DNA of 64,000 bases, taken from the NCBI GenBank assembly GCA_036867785.1, contig CP145422.1, forward strand, positions 434,001-498,000, written 5' to 3'. Source of the DNA: Plasmodiophora brassicae (taxonomy: Eukaryota; Endomyxa: Phytomyxea; Phytomyxea; Plasmodiophorida). Positions 12,202 through 20,351 of this stretch are shown piece after piece. The notes under the pieces are model-generated. The model searched no databases, was not told the origin of the DNA, and saw only the letters and a list, made by a program, of their open reading frames with translations. Both the position numbers and the translations under genes were made by a program. Each line of letters opens with the position of its first letter. The stretch's first letter is position 1.

Positions 12202-12273
12202 GGGCCCTTCCGCGAATCGAACGCGGGACCATTCCGACCCTAACGGAATATTATGCCACTAAACCAAAGGGCC
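12202..12273 (-). tRNA. tRNA-Pro (anticodon AGG)
   Basis: A 72-nt cloverleaf on the reverse strand. The acceptor stem GGCCCTT pairs with AAGGGCC, with discriminator C. The D arm carries GGTTTAGTGGCAT, the anticodon stem TTCCG/CGGAA encloses the loop TTAGGGT (AGG at 34-36), and the T arm is CCGCG-TTCGATT-CGCGG. No intron is seen. T-rich sequence follows within about 12 nt. A second proline tRNA with a TGG anticodon lies at 62574. Confidence 0.93.
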
Positions 12274-12531
12274 CGAACTGTGAGGCAACTGCCGTGGCTT
12301 TCTCTGATAGCAGGTGTTCAGGGGTCGCTGCAATGTTTAGGACGTAGATCTGGATCTGCCTGCAGCTGCCTGTGGACTCCGGAGGCGGTAGCAATGTGAT
12401 GAACGACGGGGTCATCTCCTGATCTGGCGCATGTAGCATGGTGCCGCCCGACACATCCGATGGCAGCGGCCGAATGTTCCGACAATTGCTGATATGTAGC
12501 ATGACTGTGTATGTAATCCGTCGTTATAGCG

Positions 12532-13293
12532 TTACCGGACCAAGATTGGCTGCGTCAGTATTTCGACGAATTTGATGACGAAAACTGGACCGAACAGAGC
12601 GAGTGCAAGACTACTGCAAACAGCCGTGCCGACCACGTTTCCTACCGTCGTCATCAGCGTCCGGTGCGCCGCAACAAGTTCCAGTGACGTCGACGATACC
12701 GGTGGAGCGCAGCGGCAGTTCCAGTAGAACTTGGCGTTGGTCGCCGGGTATGGCGCCACTCCGGCCACACTTTGGACATGGAGCAGCAGTGAACGCAGAG
12801 TGATGTTCTCGTAACAGTCAGAACGTTCTTCGAAGTAGGTCACGCCGTCAGAGCAGACGAATAGCTTCTGCTTTCCTCCTTGGCTCGCGGCAAGCCAGGC
12901 CGATAGCGATGACTTGGAATCCCCACTTCGGTATAGGTTCAGCTCGTCCTGGAAATTTCGCACCAAGCAAGCTAAAGCTTCGTTTCGGTGGACGTATCGC
13001 GTCGTCAATTTCGTCCTGCTTATCGGGGAACGGCAAGCACCCCATTCAAAGTTTCGGCACCACAAGGCCAGCCCCTTCAGCGAATACGAATGCCCATCGA
13101 TAGCCACGATTGGTGACGTCAACGGCTCCTGCAGTATTGGGCAGGTCAGGCCATACTGCTCCAGCAAGTCGTCGACACTATCGTCGGGGACAGCAGTAGC
13201 CGCTCTGCCCATCATCAGCAGCGCCAGACTCGCCAACAGAAATGACATCGCCATCGAAACCCGCCCTAAACCCAAGTGACCTGAAAACGCCAT
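12532..13293 (-). CDS. Membrane or secretory U-box protein
   Basis: A single-exon gene of about 253 residues. A hydrophobic leader (MAMSFLLASLALLMMGRAAT) precedes a U-box-like domain: LTCPILQEPLTSPIVAIDGH, a helix with LALWC, then SPISRTKLTTRYVHRNEAL, matching the CPI...DGHTY...SP-N order of U-box E3 ligases. The rest contains several cysteines (CSDGVTYFEERSDC, WNCRC) and a C-terminal hydrophobic span (VVGTAVCSSLALALFGPVFV). The start could be 13293, 13254 or 13248; a longer frame upstream lacks an ATG. A U-box next to a signal peptide is odd, because these domains normally work in the cytosol. The leader may instead be a membrane anchor. The gene diverges from SYO1. Confidence 0.6.
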   Translation of the reverse strand: MAFSGHLGLGRVSMAMSFLLASLALLMMGRAATAVPDDSVDDLLEQYGLTCPILQEPLTSPIVAIDGHSYSLKGLALWCRNFEWGACRSPISRTKLTTRYVHRNEALACLVRNFQDELNLYRSGDSKSSLSAWLAASQGGKQKLFVCSDGVTYFEERSDCYENITLRSLLLHVQSVAGVAPYPATNAKFYWNCRCAPPVSSTSLELVAAHRTLMTTVGNVVGTAVCSSLALALFGPVFVIKFVEILTQPILVR

Positions 13294-13506
13294 TCGGTGC
13301 CACCGGACGCCACGTGATGACTGATGACAGATGAGGTCGTCGCCCGTCGCCCCCCACCACGCACGCGCCAATGGTCACGCAGAGGCTGCAGCCCACGGTT
13401 GGCCGCTGGGGACAGTGTCGAGCCAGGAATAGCGTTGACTGCGGCTCCGTTGACTCGCGGCGTCCGTCACGGAGTCCGAACCGGACTACGTCCTACCGCG
13501 TCGTCG

Positions 13507-15195
13507 ATGGGGAAGACAAAGACACGGCAGCCCGCCAGTAGAGATGCTGCCGGGTCAGTACCGTTAGAGAACGGAGGGACCGGCGTTGAGCTTCATGCGC
13601 TGTCGGATAAGCTTCGAAGTCCGACTGTTTCGCACCGGTCTGCGGCCTGCATTTCGGTGGCGAACCTGGCCGAGCGCTGCAGTCGACAATTGCTCCAGGG
13701 TGGCATTGTGGCGCTGATTATGCCGCTTCTTCGCGATGCCGACGTTTCGATTCGTCGGCACGCCGCTGGGGCTCTGAGGAATCTCTGCGTTGCAGACGAC
13801 GCCGGCGTCGCCAATGAACTCCTGCGCCTCGACGCGTTCGACGCCCTCGTGAAGCTGGTCATTGAGACTGCTCCTGATGACGCATGCCTTCCGCTTCTAA
13901 TAGCCACGCTCGCTGATACGTTGCCGCCATCTTCCTCCGCTGTGCAGTCTGGTGCAATCTGGTCCCTCGCATCCCTCATCCAGACATCTCCAACTGTTGC
14001 CCATGCAATTCTCGACCTCTTCAGGGCGGTCGTCGAATCATCCCCTGAGGCCTCCGAAGCGTTGTTGACGAACAACCAGGCTGTACTTCCTGTCCGCTCC
14101 GCGCTGTCATCTGCATCTCCGTTGACGTCTGCAAATGCTGTCGCGCTGCTTGCTCTTGTCGCTAGGCAGGTCCCGTCCCATTCCAATGAGATTCTCGCCG
14201 CTGTTGTCCCCGTCCTAGGACGGTGGCTGTCCGTTGACCTGGACTCTGCCTTAGCCGAGCTCGCTTCGCATCATGCTGTTCGCCGTGATGCCGTCCAGGC
14301 CGAACTCGACAAGCAACGCGAAGCATACAACGGCAACCCGGGTTCGAACATGTTCCAGCCTACATTCGACGTTGACGCTGCGCTCGAGGAAGCGTGGGAG
14401 GTCCCGTTCCAAGCGTTTCGCGACCAGGCACTTGCCGTTATCACCGCCGCCGAGTCGCTAGCCAACCTGGTCTTCGTTGACGATGACGACGAAGGCGAAC
14501 GATGGGACGTTGCACAGGTTCTTCGTCAGGTCGACGGCATTGTCCCAGTTCTGCTGTCACGGGCGGCGTTATGCGTCGCACACGATGCCCGACCTCGTGT
14601 TGCACACTTGCTGACCGCCTGCGTTGAACGGTGCCTGGAGTGCCTGGGCAACATTGCCGTTTACGCCGACGATGCCAGCACGATTGCTGCCGGTGTCGTA
14701 TCGCTTCTCGACGCCCATGGCACGTCTGCCGCACCGTGCATCTTACGGGGCATTGCTCGTCTCCTGGCAGTCACGTTATCGTCGACCACCGATATCGGCA
14801 TGGTACGCGCCAACGCGATGGCATCGTTCGCAACGAATTCCCAAGACGATGGCGTTCGCAGCGCGTTCGTGTCAGCGTTGTCCCGCCTGGCGACCTGCAA
14901 CCGTCAGTACAGCGCCCCGGTAGGGGCGCTGCTCAAGGACCGTCTCGTCAACGACAAGAGCGCTCGCGTCTTCGTCGAATCCGCCAATGGCGTCATGGAC
15001 GTATTCGCGGACGATTGCGTCCATCAGCAGACCATCGCGGACCTTGACCTACTCGCCACGCTTCGTGCGGTCGTCAACGACGCATCCAGATGGAAATGCC
15101 ATCCGGGCTCCGATTACCCGGGCGCAAGCGACGACCTCGACGAGGCACGCGACAACCTGAACCAGTTCATTGAGTACCGCCTAAGATGTCCTTAA
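13507..15195 (+). CDS. HEATR3: SYO1/HEATR3, ribosomal-protein import chaperone
   Basis: SYO1 (HEATR3 in animals) binds uL18 and uL5 and brings them into the nucleus to build the 5S RNP of the large ribosomal subunit. This is an intronless frame of about 562 residues. Family signs: the N-terminal MGKTKTRQ (MGKSK in relatives), armadillo/HEAT repeats beginning LRSPTVSHRSAACISVANLA, the repeat motif IRRHAAGALRNLCVADD, an acidic loop (VFVDDDDEGERW) in the middle, and the C-terminal pair GVMDVFADD and LDEARDNLNQFIEYRL that closes family members. The ATG at 13507 fits the family start; 61 codons of open frame upstream look like leader sequence. Confidence 0.8.
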   Translation: MGKTKTRQPASRDAAGSVPLENGGTGVELHALSDKLRSPTVSHRSAACISVANLAERCSRQLLQGGIVALIMPLLRDADVSIRRHAAGALRNLCVADDAGVANELLRLDAFDALVKLVIETAPDDACLPLLIATLADTLPPSSSAVQSGAIWSLASLIQTSPTVAHAILDLFRAVVESSPEASEALLTNNQAVLPVRSALSSASPLTSANAVALLALVARQVPSHSNEILAAVVPVLGRWLSVDLDSALAELASHHAVRRDAVQAELDKQREAYNGNPGSNMFQPTFDVDAALEEAWEVPFQAFRDQALAVITAAESLANLVFVDDDDEGERWDVAQVLRQVDGIVPVLLSRAALCVAHDARPRVAHLLTACVERCLECLGNIAVYADDASTIAAGVVSLLDAHGTSAAPCILRGIARLLAVTLSSTTDIGMVRANAMASFATNSQDDGVRSAFVSALSRLATCNRQYSAPVGALLKDRLVNDKSARVFVESANGVMDVFADDCVHQQTIADLDLLATLRAVVNDASRWKCHPGSDYPGASDDLDEARDNLNQFIEYRLRCP

Positions 15196-15220
15196 ACAGT
15201 TACATACATTGAACAGCGAG

Positions 15221-18200
15221 TCACCAGTAGTCGGCACAGGAGCATTTGCCTTTGGAGAATCGGTGGTACCGGTTGGCATCCCTCATGTAGATCTCCCGGT
15301 CGTACAGAGCCGACAGCATCTTCGTAGCGGCGTGGCAGTCGGCGCAGACGCGAAGGTTCTTCGTTAAACGGATGGGCTCCCTGGCGGGTAACGCGTGCAG
15401 GGCGTATACGATCGCGATCTTCTCGCTGTGCTCGCAGACTGCCTGGCGCGCCGACGCCGTCGCCTTGCTGGTCACGACGGCCGTATCCGGCGAGTACCCG
15501 TGTCGGAACAGGCGCTTCAACACTTTGTCATGCTGGCTCTTGAACAGCGGATCCGACATGAACGTTGGGTCACCCGCGACGAAGTTCACCGATCGATCCT
15601 GCAAGTGCAGCGTGGTTCGCCCTTGGATCTTTTTAAACCCGGCTGCCACCATCTGTTGTCGGACGCGATCTGCGTCACCGGATCGTCCGGCGGCCGTGTA
15701 CATGTTCGCCATCTGGACGTGCGCTGCGGCGAGATGCGGCTCAGCTTCATCAACGGGCAGCCGGCGAAGTGCTGCGAACACGCGCTCAGCACGTTCCAGG
15801 TCACCGTGCTTGCGACATGCGCTTAGCAACGGCATCAGCGCCATGCCGTTCCGGGTGCCCGCCTCGGCCAGTTGTTCGGCGCGGTCCAGGTCGCCGGCTC
15901 GCCCATACAGATCGATCAGGCACGTTGTCGTGATCGGTCCCGGGCGAATGTTCCACGCCGTCTCGAATTCGGATAAGAACGCGTGCGCGAGGTCGACGTC
16001 GCCGACATGGTTGCAGCCAGTGAGCAGAGCACCCAGCGTCACAACACTGGGCAGGACGCCTCCCGATTTCATGGCCGCGAAGCACGACGAGGCCCTGTCC
16101 ATCAGGCCATGATGAGCATACACCGCGATCATAGCTGTGAACACGACGACGCCTGCAGCCGATTGCGTCTGGAAGACAGATTCAGCGTCCTCCAGGTGAC
16201 CGCAATGGCCATACGCCGAGATTAACGACGCAGCGACCCCATCGTCCTGGATCAGAACCCTTGTTTTCGCACAGCCGTGCAAGCGACGAATTGCAGAGAC
16301 GTCAGCGGATCGTTTACACGCGGCGATCACGCCCCGGAACAGTGCAACATCAACAGGGTGGCCTCGTTGCACCATTCGGTCGAATATCGACATGGCATCG
16401 CGCACACAATCTGCCTTGGATAACAGCGATACTGCAGCGGTGCACGTCTCAACGGACGAAGGACTGATCTGCCAGGTGTTCTCGAAGTCGGCGATCAGGG
16501 CACTTGCCTGGGCGACGTTGCCGGAACGATTGCATGAGGTCAGCAACGCACCCAGGGTGACGTCGTTCGGGCGAACGCCGGCTGCTTGCATGTCATCGAA
16601 GCAATGCGCGGCACGGTCGGGTGACCCATGACGCGCATACGCGGCGATCATGGCGTTGAACGCGGCGACGCCGGCACCGGGTGCGCACGCGAACACGCGA
16701 ACAGCGTCGGTGAGGGAATCGCAGCGTGAATAGGCGGAGATGGTGGCGCTGCGAACCCGGTCGTCCTGCAACAGGCCTGCAGCGCTCGAGTATGCCTCCA
16801 GCCTCTTCAACGTGGCAATATCGGCTCCGGCACCGACGAGTTCGGTGAAGACATGCTTAGCAACTGGGATGCCGTTGACCATCATCGTGTCGAACAGATC
16901 AATCGCTTCGGACAGATGCCCAGCTTTGCAGTAGAGCGACAGCGCGGTGGTCAGCGTCTCCATCGACAGCGGTTCTCGCAGCGTCTTCAGAACGTGAAGA
17001 GCTGCGTCGTATCGAGAGTGCCGAGTGTACGCTGCCATCATGGCGTTGCATATGCGTTCACTAGTAGCCGACACCGTCTTAAACACGTCTTCGGCAGCGT
17101 TAACGTCGTTGCAATCCGCATAGGCGGATATGAACGCGCTGAGCACGAACTCGTCGGCGAGTAACGACGCGGTGGCGCGCGCGTACTCGTGCAATCGTTT
17201 TACAGGCGCGACATCAGAACCGCGTCGGCAAGCGGACACGAGCGCTGACAGGGTCCGCTTGTCGACGGGAACTTTGCCCGCCACCATCGCTTCGAACAAG
17301 GACATGCCCTTCGACAGGTAATCTCTGGGATCGCCATCCCGCTCGCGAATGTACGCAGTCATCATGGCGTTGAAGATGGGCGCGGTAGGCACGGAAACGT
17401 TGGATCGCGTTTGGAATATGGATTCGGCGGTGCCGACGTCGTCACAGGCATCAAACGCGGACACGAACGAACAAACGACGAAGTCGTCACGCCACAGTGC
17501 TGGATCGCCCCTGCGTGCATGATCGTATAGGCGACGGAGGGACGTCGCGTCAAGGGCACGTTTGCAGGCGCCGATCAGGGTGACAAAGGTGCGCCCATCA
17601 ACCGGGACGCTGAAGCCCAGCATGCGATCGAACACGACCATAGCATGGGATAGGCGGCCGCTGGCGACAAGTGACGACAGCAGGTTCGTGCAGGTGATGA
17701 ACGACGGCGGCAACCCCAGGTCGTCCATCAGGGACAGGACATCGACAGCGGCGCCAGGTCGCCCTTGTGACAGAAGCGCTTTAATGAGGTTCCCGTATAT
17801 GGCCTGGTTATCGGGGAACGCCGGAACACGCCCGGAGCGCATCAGTCCCAGTAACGTCTGTGCGACATTGGCGCCCGTCGACGTCTGCGCTTCCGCACAG
17901 CAGACCGCGAACGTCGACGTCAACATCTCGCTGAATCCCACGTTGTTGCCGATGGCGTCGTCGACGAGAGGCAGTGCCAATGCAGGCTGTTTAGCGATTC
18001 TGCAGATGGTCGCAACGCATGCGATGACGTTATGCGACCGTGGCCCACACCGCGCGTACAGGTCAACGACATCGCGACAGAGAGGCGGGTCTGCGAGGCG
18101 GCAAGCGCTGCCGAACGTGCAGAACAAGGTGTCGTTGACGGCGATGCCCCGTTCGACAGCAGCGCGCAGGACGTCGGGCGCCTTGCCCGGCATGTGGTCC

Positions 18201-18493
18201 CGGCAGAACATCATCATGGCCTGGTAGAACGGGATACGCGGCTTCAGCCCGTACGCGTGCAGCACGTGCTGGAACGCGGACCATCCCCGATGCGGGTCCG
18301 GGTCCGCCTTCAGCACGCGGACCGCGCCCGGCACCGACGGCGCCCGCACGAACGCGTCGTACGCCGACGACGGCAACGACCGACGAGCGCCGGGTGGTGC
18401 CTCGGACAGTCGCCGCAGGCCAACGCGGGCCAGCGCACCGGCCCTGACCGGCATCGACGCCGTCAACGGTGGCGGCCGGGGGCGGGTTCGCAT
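15221..18493 (-). CDS. DYW-type PPR protein (organelle RNA editing factor candidate)
   Basis: An intronless gene of 1090 residues. The Arg-rich N-terminus (MRTRPRPPPLTASMPVRAGA) looks like a mitochondrial targeting peptide. Many pentatricopeptide repeats of about 30-36 residues follow, with motifs such as FNAMIAAYARHGSPDRAAH and VTLGALLTSCNRSGNVAQA of the plant PLS type. The C-terminus carries E-type sequence (GFKKIQGRTTLHLQD) and a DYW domain: HSEKIAIVYAL (HxE, zinc and catalytic Glu), CADCHAATK (CxxC), and the final KCSCADYW. DYW domains are cytidine deaminases acting on plant organelle transcripts; scattered protists carry them too. All deaminase ligands are present, so it is probably active. 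It ends 26 bp from the convergent SYO1 stop. Confidence 0.93.
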   Translation of the reverse strand: MRTRPRPPPLTASMPVRAGALARVGLRRLSEAPPGARRSLPSSAYDAFVRAPSVPGAVRVLKADPDPHRGWSAFQHVLHAYGLKPRIPFYQAMMMFCRDHMPGKAPDVLRAAVERGIAVNDTLFCTFGSACRLADPPLCRDVVDLYARCGPRSHNVIACVATICRIAKQPALALPLVDDAIGNNVGFSEMLTSTFAVCCAEAQTSTGANVAQTLLGLMRSGRVPAFPDNQAIYGNLIKALLSQGRPGAAVDVLSLMDDLGLPPSFITCTNLLSSLVASGRLSHAMVVFDRMLGFSVPVDGRTFVTLIGACKRALDATSLRRLYDHARRGDPALWRDDFVVCSFVSAFDACDDVGTAESIFQTRSNVSVPTAPIFNAMMTAYIRERDGDPRDYLSKGMSLFEAMVAGKVPVDKRTLSALVSACRRGSDVAPVKRLHEYARATASLLADEFVLSAFISAYADCNDVNAAEDVFKTVSATSERICNAMMAAYTRHSRYDAALHVLKTLREPLSMETLTTALSLYCKAGHLSEAIDLFDTMMVNGIPVAKHVFTELVGAGADIATLKRLEAYSSAAGLLQDDRVRSATISAYSRCDSLTDAVRVFACAPGAGVAAFNAMIAAYARHGSPDRAAHCFDDMQAAGVRPNDVTLGALLTSCNRSGNVAQASALIADFENTWQISPSSVETCTAAVSLLSKADCVRDAMSIFDRMVQRGHPVDVALFRGVIAACKRSADVSAIRRLHGCAKTRVLIQDDGVAASLISAYGHCGHLEDAESVFQTQSAAGVVVFTAMIAVYAHHGLMDRASSCFAAMKSGGVLPSVVTLGALLTGCNHVGDVDLAHAFLSEFETAWNIRPGPITTTCLIDLYGRAGDLDRAEQLAEAGTRNGMALMPLLSACRKHGDLERAERVFAALRRLPVDEAEPHLAAAHVQMANMYTAAGRSGDADRVRQQMVAAGFKKIQGRTTLHLQDRSVNFVAGDPTFMSDPLFKSQHDKVLKRLFRHGYSPDTAVVTSKATASARQAVCEHSEKIAIVYALHALPAREPIRLTKNLRVCADCHAATKMLSALYDREIYMRDANRYHRFSKGKCSCADYW

Positions 18494-18678
18494 CTGCCTG
18501 CCCCCCTTCCGTTTTGCGCGTACGGATCACGCCCGATGCAGATCGGAACGAGCCGGGCCAGGCAGGCGCCCACCCACGAGCACATCCGCTGACCTGCCGG
18601 GAACTCCTGGGCGCGCCTCATTGTATCAGTATAGGTGGGCACTGCCCTGCGTAGGGAGGCCACTATTGATCTGTATTA

Positions 18679-18880
18679 TACAACCAGCAACAACTCAATT
18701 GAAGAAGATGCTACCTTCGTCCACCACCTCCTCCTCGAAGATATCGTCGTCAGCAATGCAGTCAAGGCCATCAGTCAAGGCCATCAGATGGCCTTGACTG
18801 CATTGCTGACGACGATATCTTCGAGGAGGAGGTGGTGGACGAAGGTAGCATCTTCTTCAATTGAGTTGTTGCTGGTTGTA
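18679..18880. repeat. Perfect 94-bp inverted repeat with a 14-nt spacer
   Basis: The left arm (18679-18772) and the right arm (18787-18880) are exact reverse complements over 94 bp, separated by the 14 nt at 18773-18786. The spacer repeats the end of the left arm (GTCAAGGCCATCA). The right arm is continuous with the truncated hAT transposase frame, so the structure marks that element's broken end. A perfect fold-back of this size points to a recent inverted duplication. Confidence 0.95.
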
Positions 18881-19672
18881 CCTCGTTAGCACGAAACCAG
18901 GGGCCGGCTTCCGGATCGATCCCAGTAGGCGCAGCTTGCAGTCCAGCAACTTGTCTAGCAGATTGGCGGCGCTCTCCCGTCGCAGCTCCATCGTGAAGTG
19001 TTCGAGAAAGAACGGCTTAGGTCCACAAGCCATCATGTTGATGACTTGTTTCCCCTGCACGTTCCCGGCACCGTCCAGCGTGAAGCAGATGAGAGTATGC
19101 TTAGCGAGATGGAGCAGAACGTCGTTCATGGTCAGCGCATATTCGGTTCGCATGAAATCGCCCCCGATCGCTTCGGTCGATGGAATCTTGAAGCTCCCGC
19201 GAAGCGCTTTAAAGAACGCACGCCACGACTCATGCTCAAACGCGGCAAAAGGCATCGATGTACGATGAACAGCACGAGCGAAGAGCTGCTGTAGATTCGC
19301 CAACTCCTCTCCCGACATCGAGTCGAAGTACTGGCGACCGCCGCCAGCGAGGAACAATGATGAATTCAATGGTTGCGCCATCACATCCTTGTCCACCACA
19401 CTGCCACCCGCGGATGAACTCGCAGCTGATGTGGATGCAGCACCCTTCGACGAATGTGCCGACTTCGCCGACTTCCGAGAGGGCTGGAAGCCCGCATCGA
19501 GCTGACCAATTGCGCGAGGTCGCTTCTTGCATTTCGCCCAATGATCGCGCAATCGCCCCGCTGCTGCAATAACGGCACCATCACATGCCAAGCACTTGCA
19601 GTACTTTGATTTAGAATCGCCCGAGCTGAACGGCTCGCTGAACATCTTCCAGATGTCATCCTTTGGCTTCAT
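18857..19672 (-). mobile_element. Truncated hAT-type DNA transposase
   Basis: A frame of about 271 codons starting at 19672 (MKPKDDIWKMFSEPF). It has a BED-type zinc finger (CLAC, then HWAKC), a Ser/Ala-rich linker, a helical region with the hAT-like SMPFAAFEHESWRAFF, and the first strand of the RNase H fold (ICFTLDGAGNVQGKQ), which holds the first catalytic Asp. The frame ends inside the 94-bp inverted repeat, well before the other catalytic residues and the C-terminal dimerisation domain, so it cannot encode an active transposase. About 80 further open codons lie upstream through a GC-rich repeat but look non-coding. No matching terminal repeats were found. Confidence 0.7.
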
Positions 19673-19680
19673 CTTCGACA

Positions 19681-19818
19681 CTGACGAAGTCTGCCTGCGG
19701 CCTCTGCCTGCCGCCTGCGGCCTCTGCCTGCCGCCTGCGGCCTCTGCCTGCCGCCTGCGCACTGCGCTGCGGCCTGCGCCTGCCTGCCGCCGCCGCCTGC
19801 GCACTGCGCTGCGGACAC
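19681..19818. repeat. GC-rich tandem repeat of about 18 bp
   Basis: The unit CTGCCGCCTGCGGCCT recurs about four times, followed by two copies of a related block containing GCACTGCGCTGCGG. It lies directly 5' of the hAT transposase start and may be subterminal repeat sequence of that element or its promoter region. A CA dinucleotide run follows near 19900-19914. Confidence 0.7.
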
Positions 19819-19989
19819 AGCCTATACAGTGTGTATAGTACCTCTGGAAGATGGGCGGGTATAATACCGCAACTATACAATATACGGACCGATAGAGGCC
19901 ACACACACACACACGGGTCACTGTCGTGTCCCGTTCCGTATCAGAGCGGGGGCCGCGGGCGGGGGTCCCTAGTTTAGTTTAGTTTTATT

Positions 19990-20340
19990 TGTTTTTCGCG
20001 CTTTCACACAGGCGCCTCGGTCTCGAGTCCGAGGATCGAAGGTTCAGCAGCAGAACGCCAACATTCCCCGGCCTGGCAGTGCCGGCCCATCGCCTTTGTA
20101 CTGGGTTCATCGCGCCTTGGACGATAGGCGGGGGTCCCTCTCGGCGAGCGTGGCGGAGTCCGCACGGGGCGGGCGCGGAGTCGCGTTGGTTGGTGGTCCA
20201 CCCGTCGATCGCCCGTTGCGATCGTCGCCCTGGACCAACACCGCAATCGTTGCAATGCGGGTGACGCGCCATCCGTGTTGTGACGTTTGAGGTGTTGTTC
20301 GAGGGCGGCGACCTGTCGCAAGACGGTGGCCGTTGTTTTA
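19990..20340 (+). ncRNA. Hairpin-rich stretch, possible structured RNA
   Basis: About 350 nt with no coding bias but several compact hairpins: CCTCGG-8 nt-CCGAGG near 20015, CCGGC-8 nt-GCCGG near 20070, and a long stem near 20190-20240 where GTCCA/TGGAC encloses GATCGC-CCGTT-GCGATC. A T-run (TTTT near 20335) could end Pol III transcription on the plus strand. Upstream sits TTTAG repeated three times. I looked for and did not find features of U1-U6, 7SL, RNase P or 5S RNA. It may instead be the 3' flank of the NHL gene. The call is tentative. Confidence 0.2.
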
Positions 20341-20351
20341 TGTCGGTTCTG

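Noticed and set aside
18679-18880. The palindrome as paired terminal inverted repeats of a MITE
   Set aside because: The arms meet almost head to head with only 14 nt between them and one arm extends into the transposase frame; no target-site duplication is visible outside.
19990-20340. Assignment to snRNA, SRP RNA, RNase P RNA or 5S rRNA
   Set aside because: None of the conserved core strings of these RNAs could be found; only unassigned hairpins remain.
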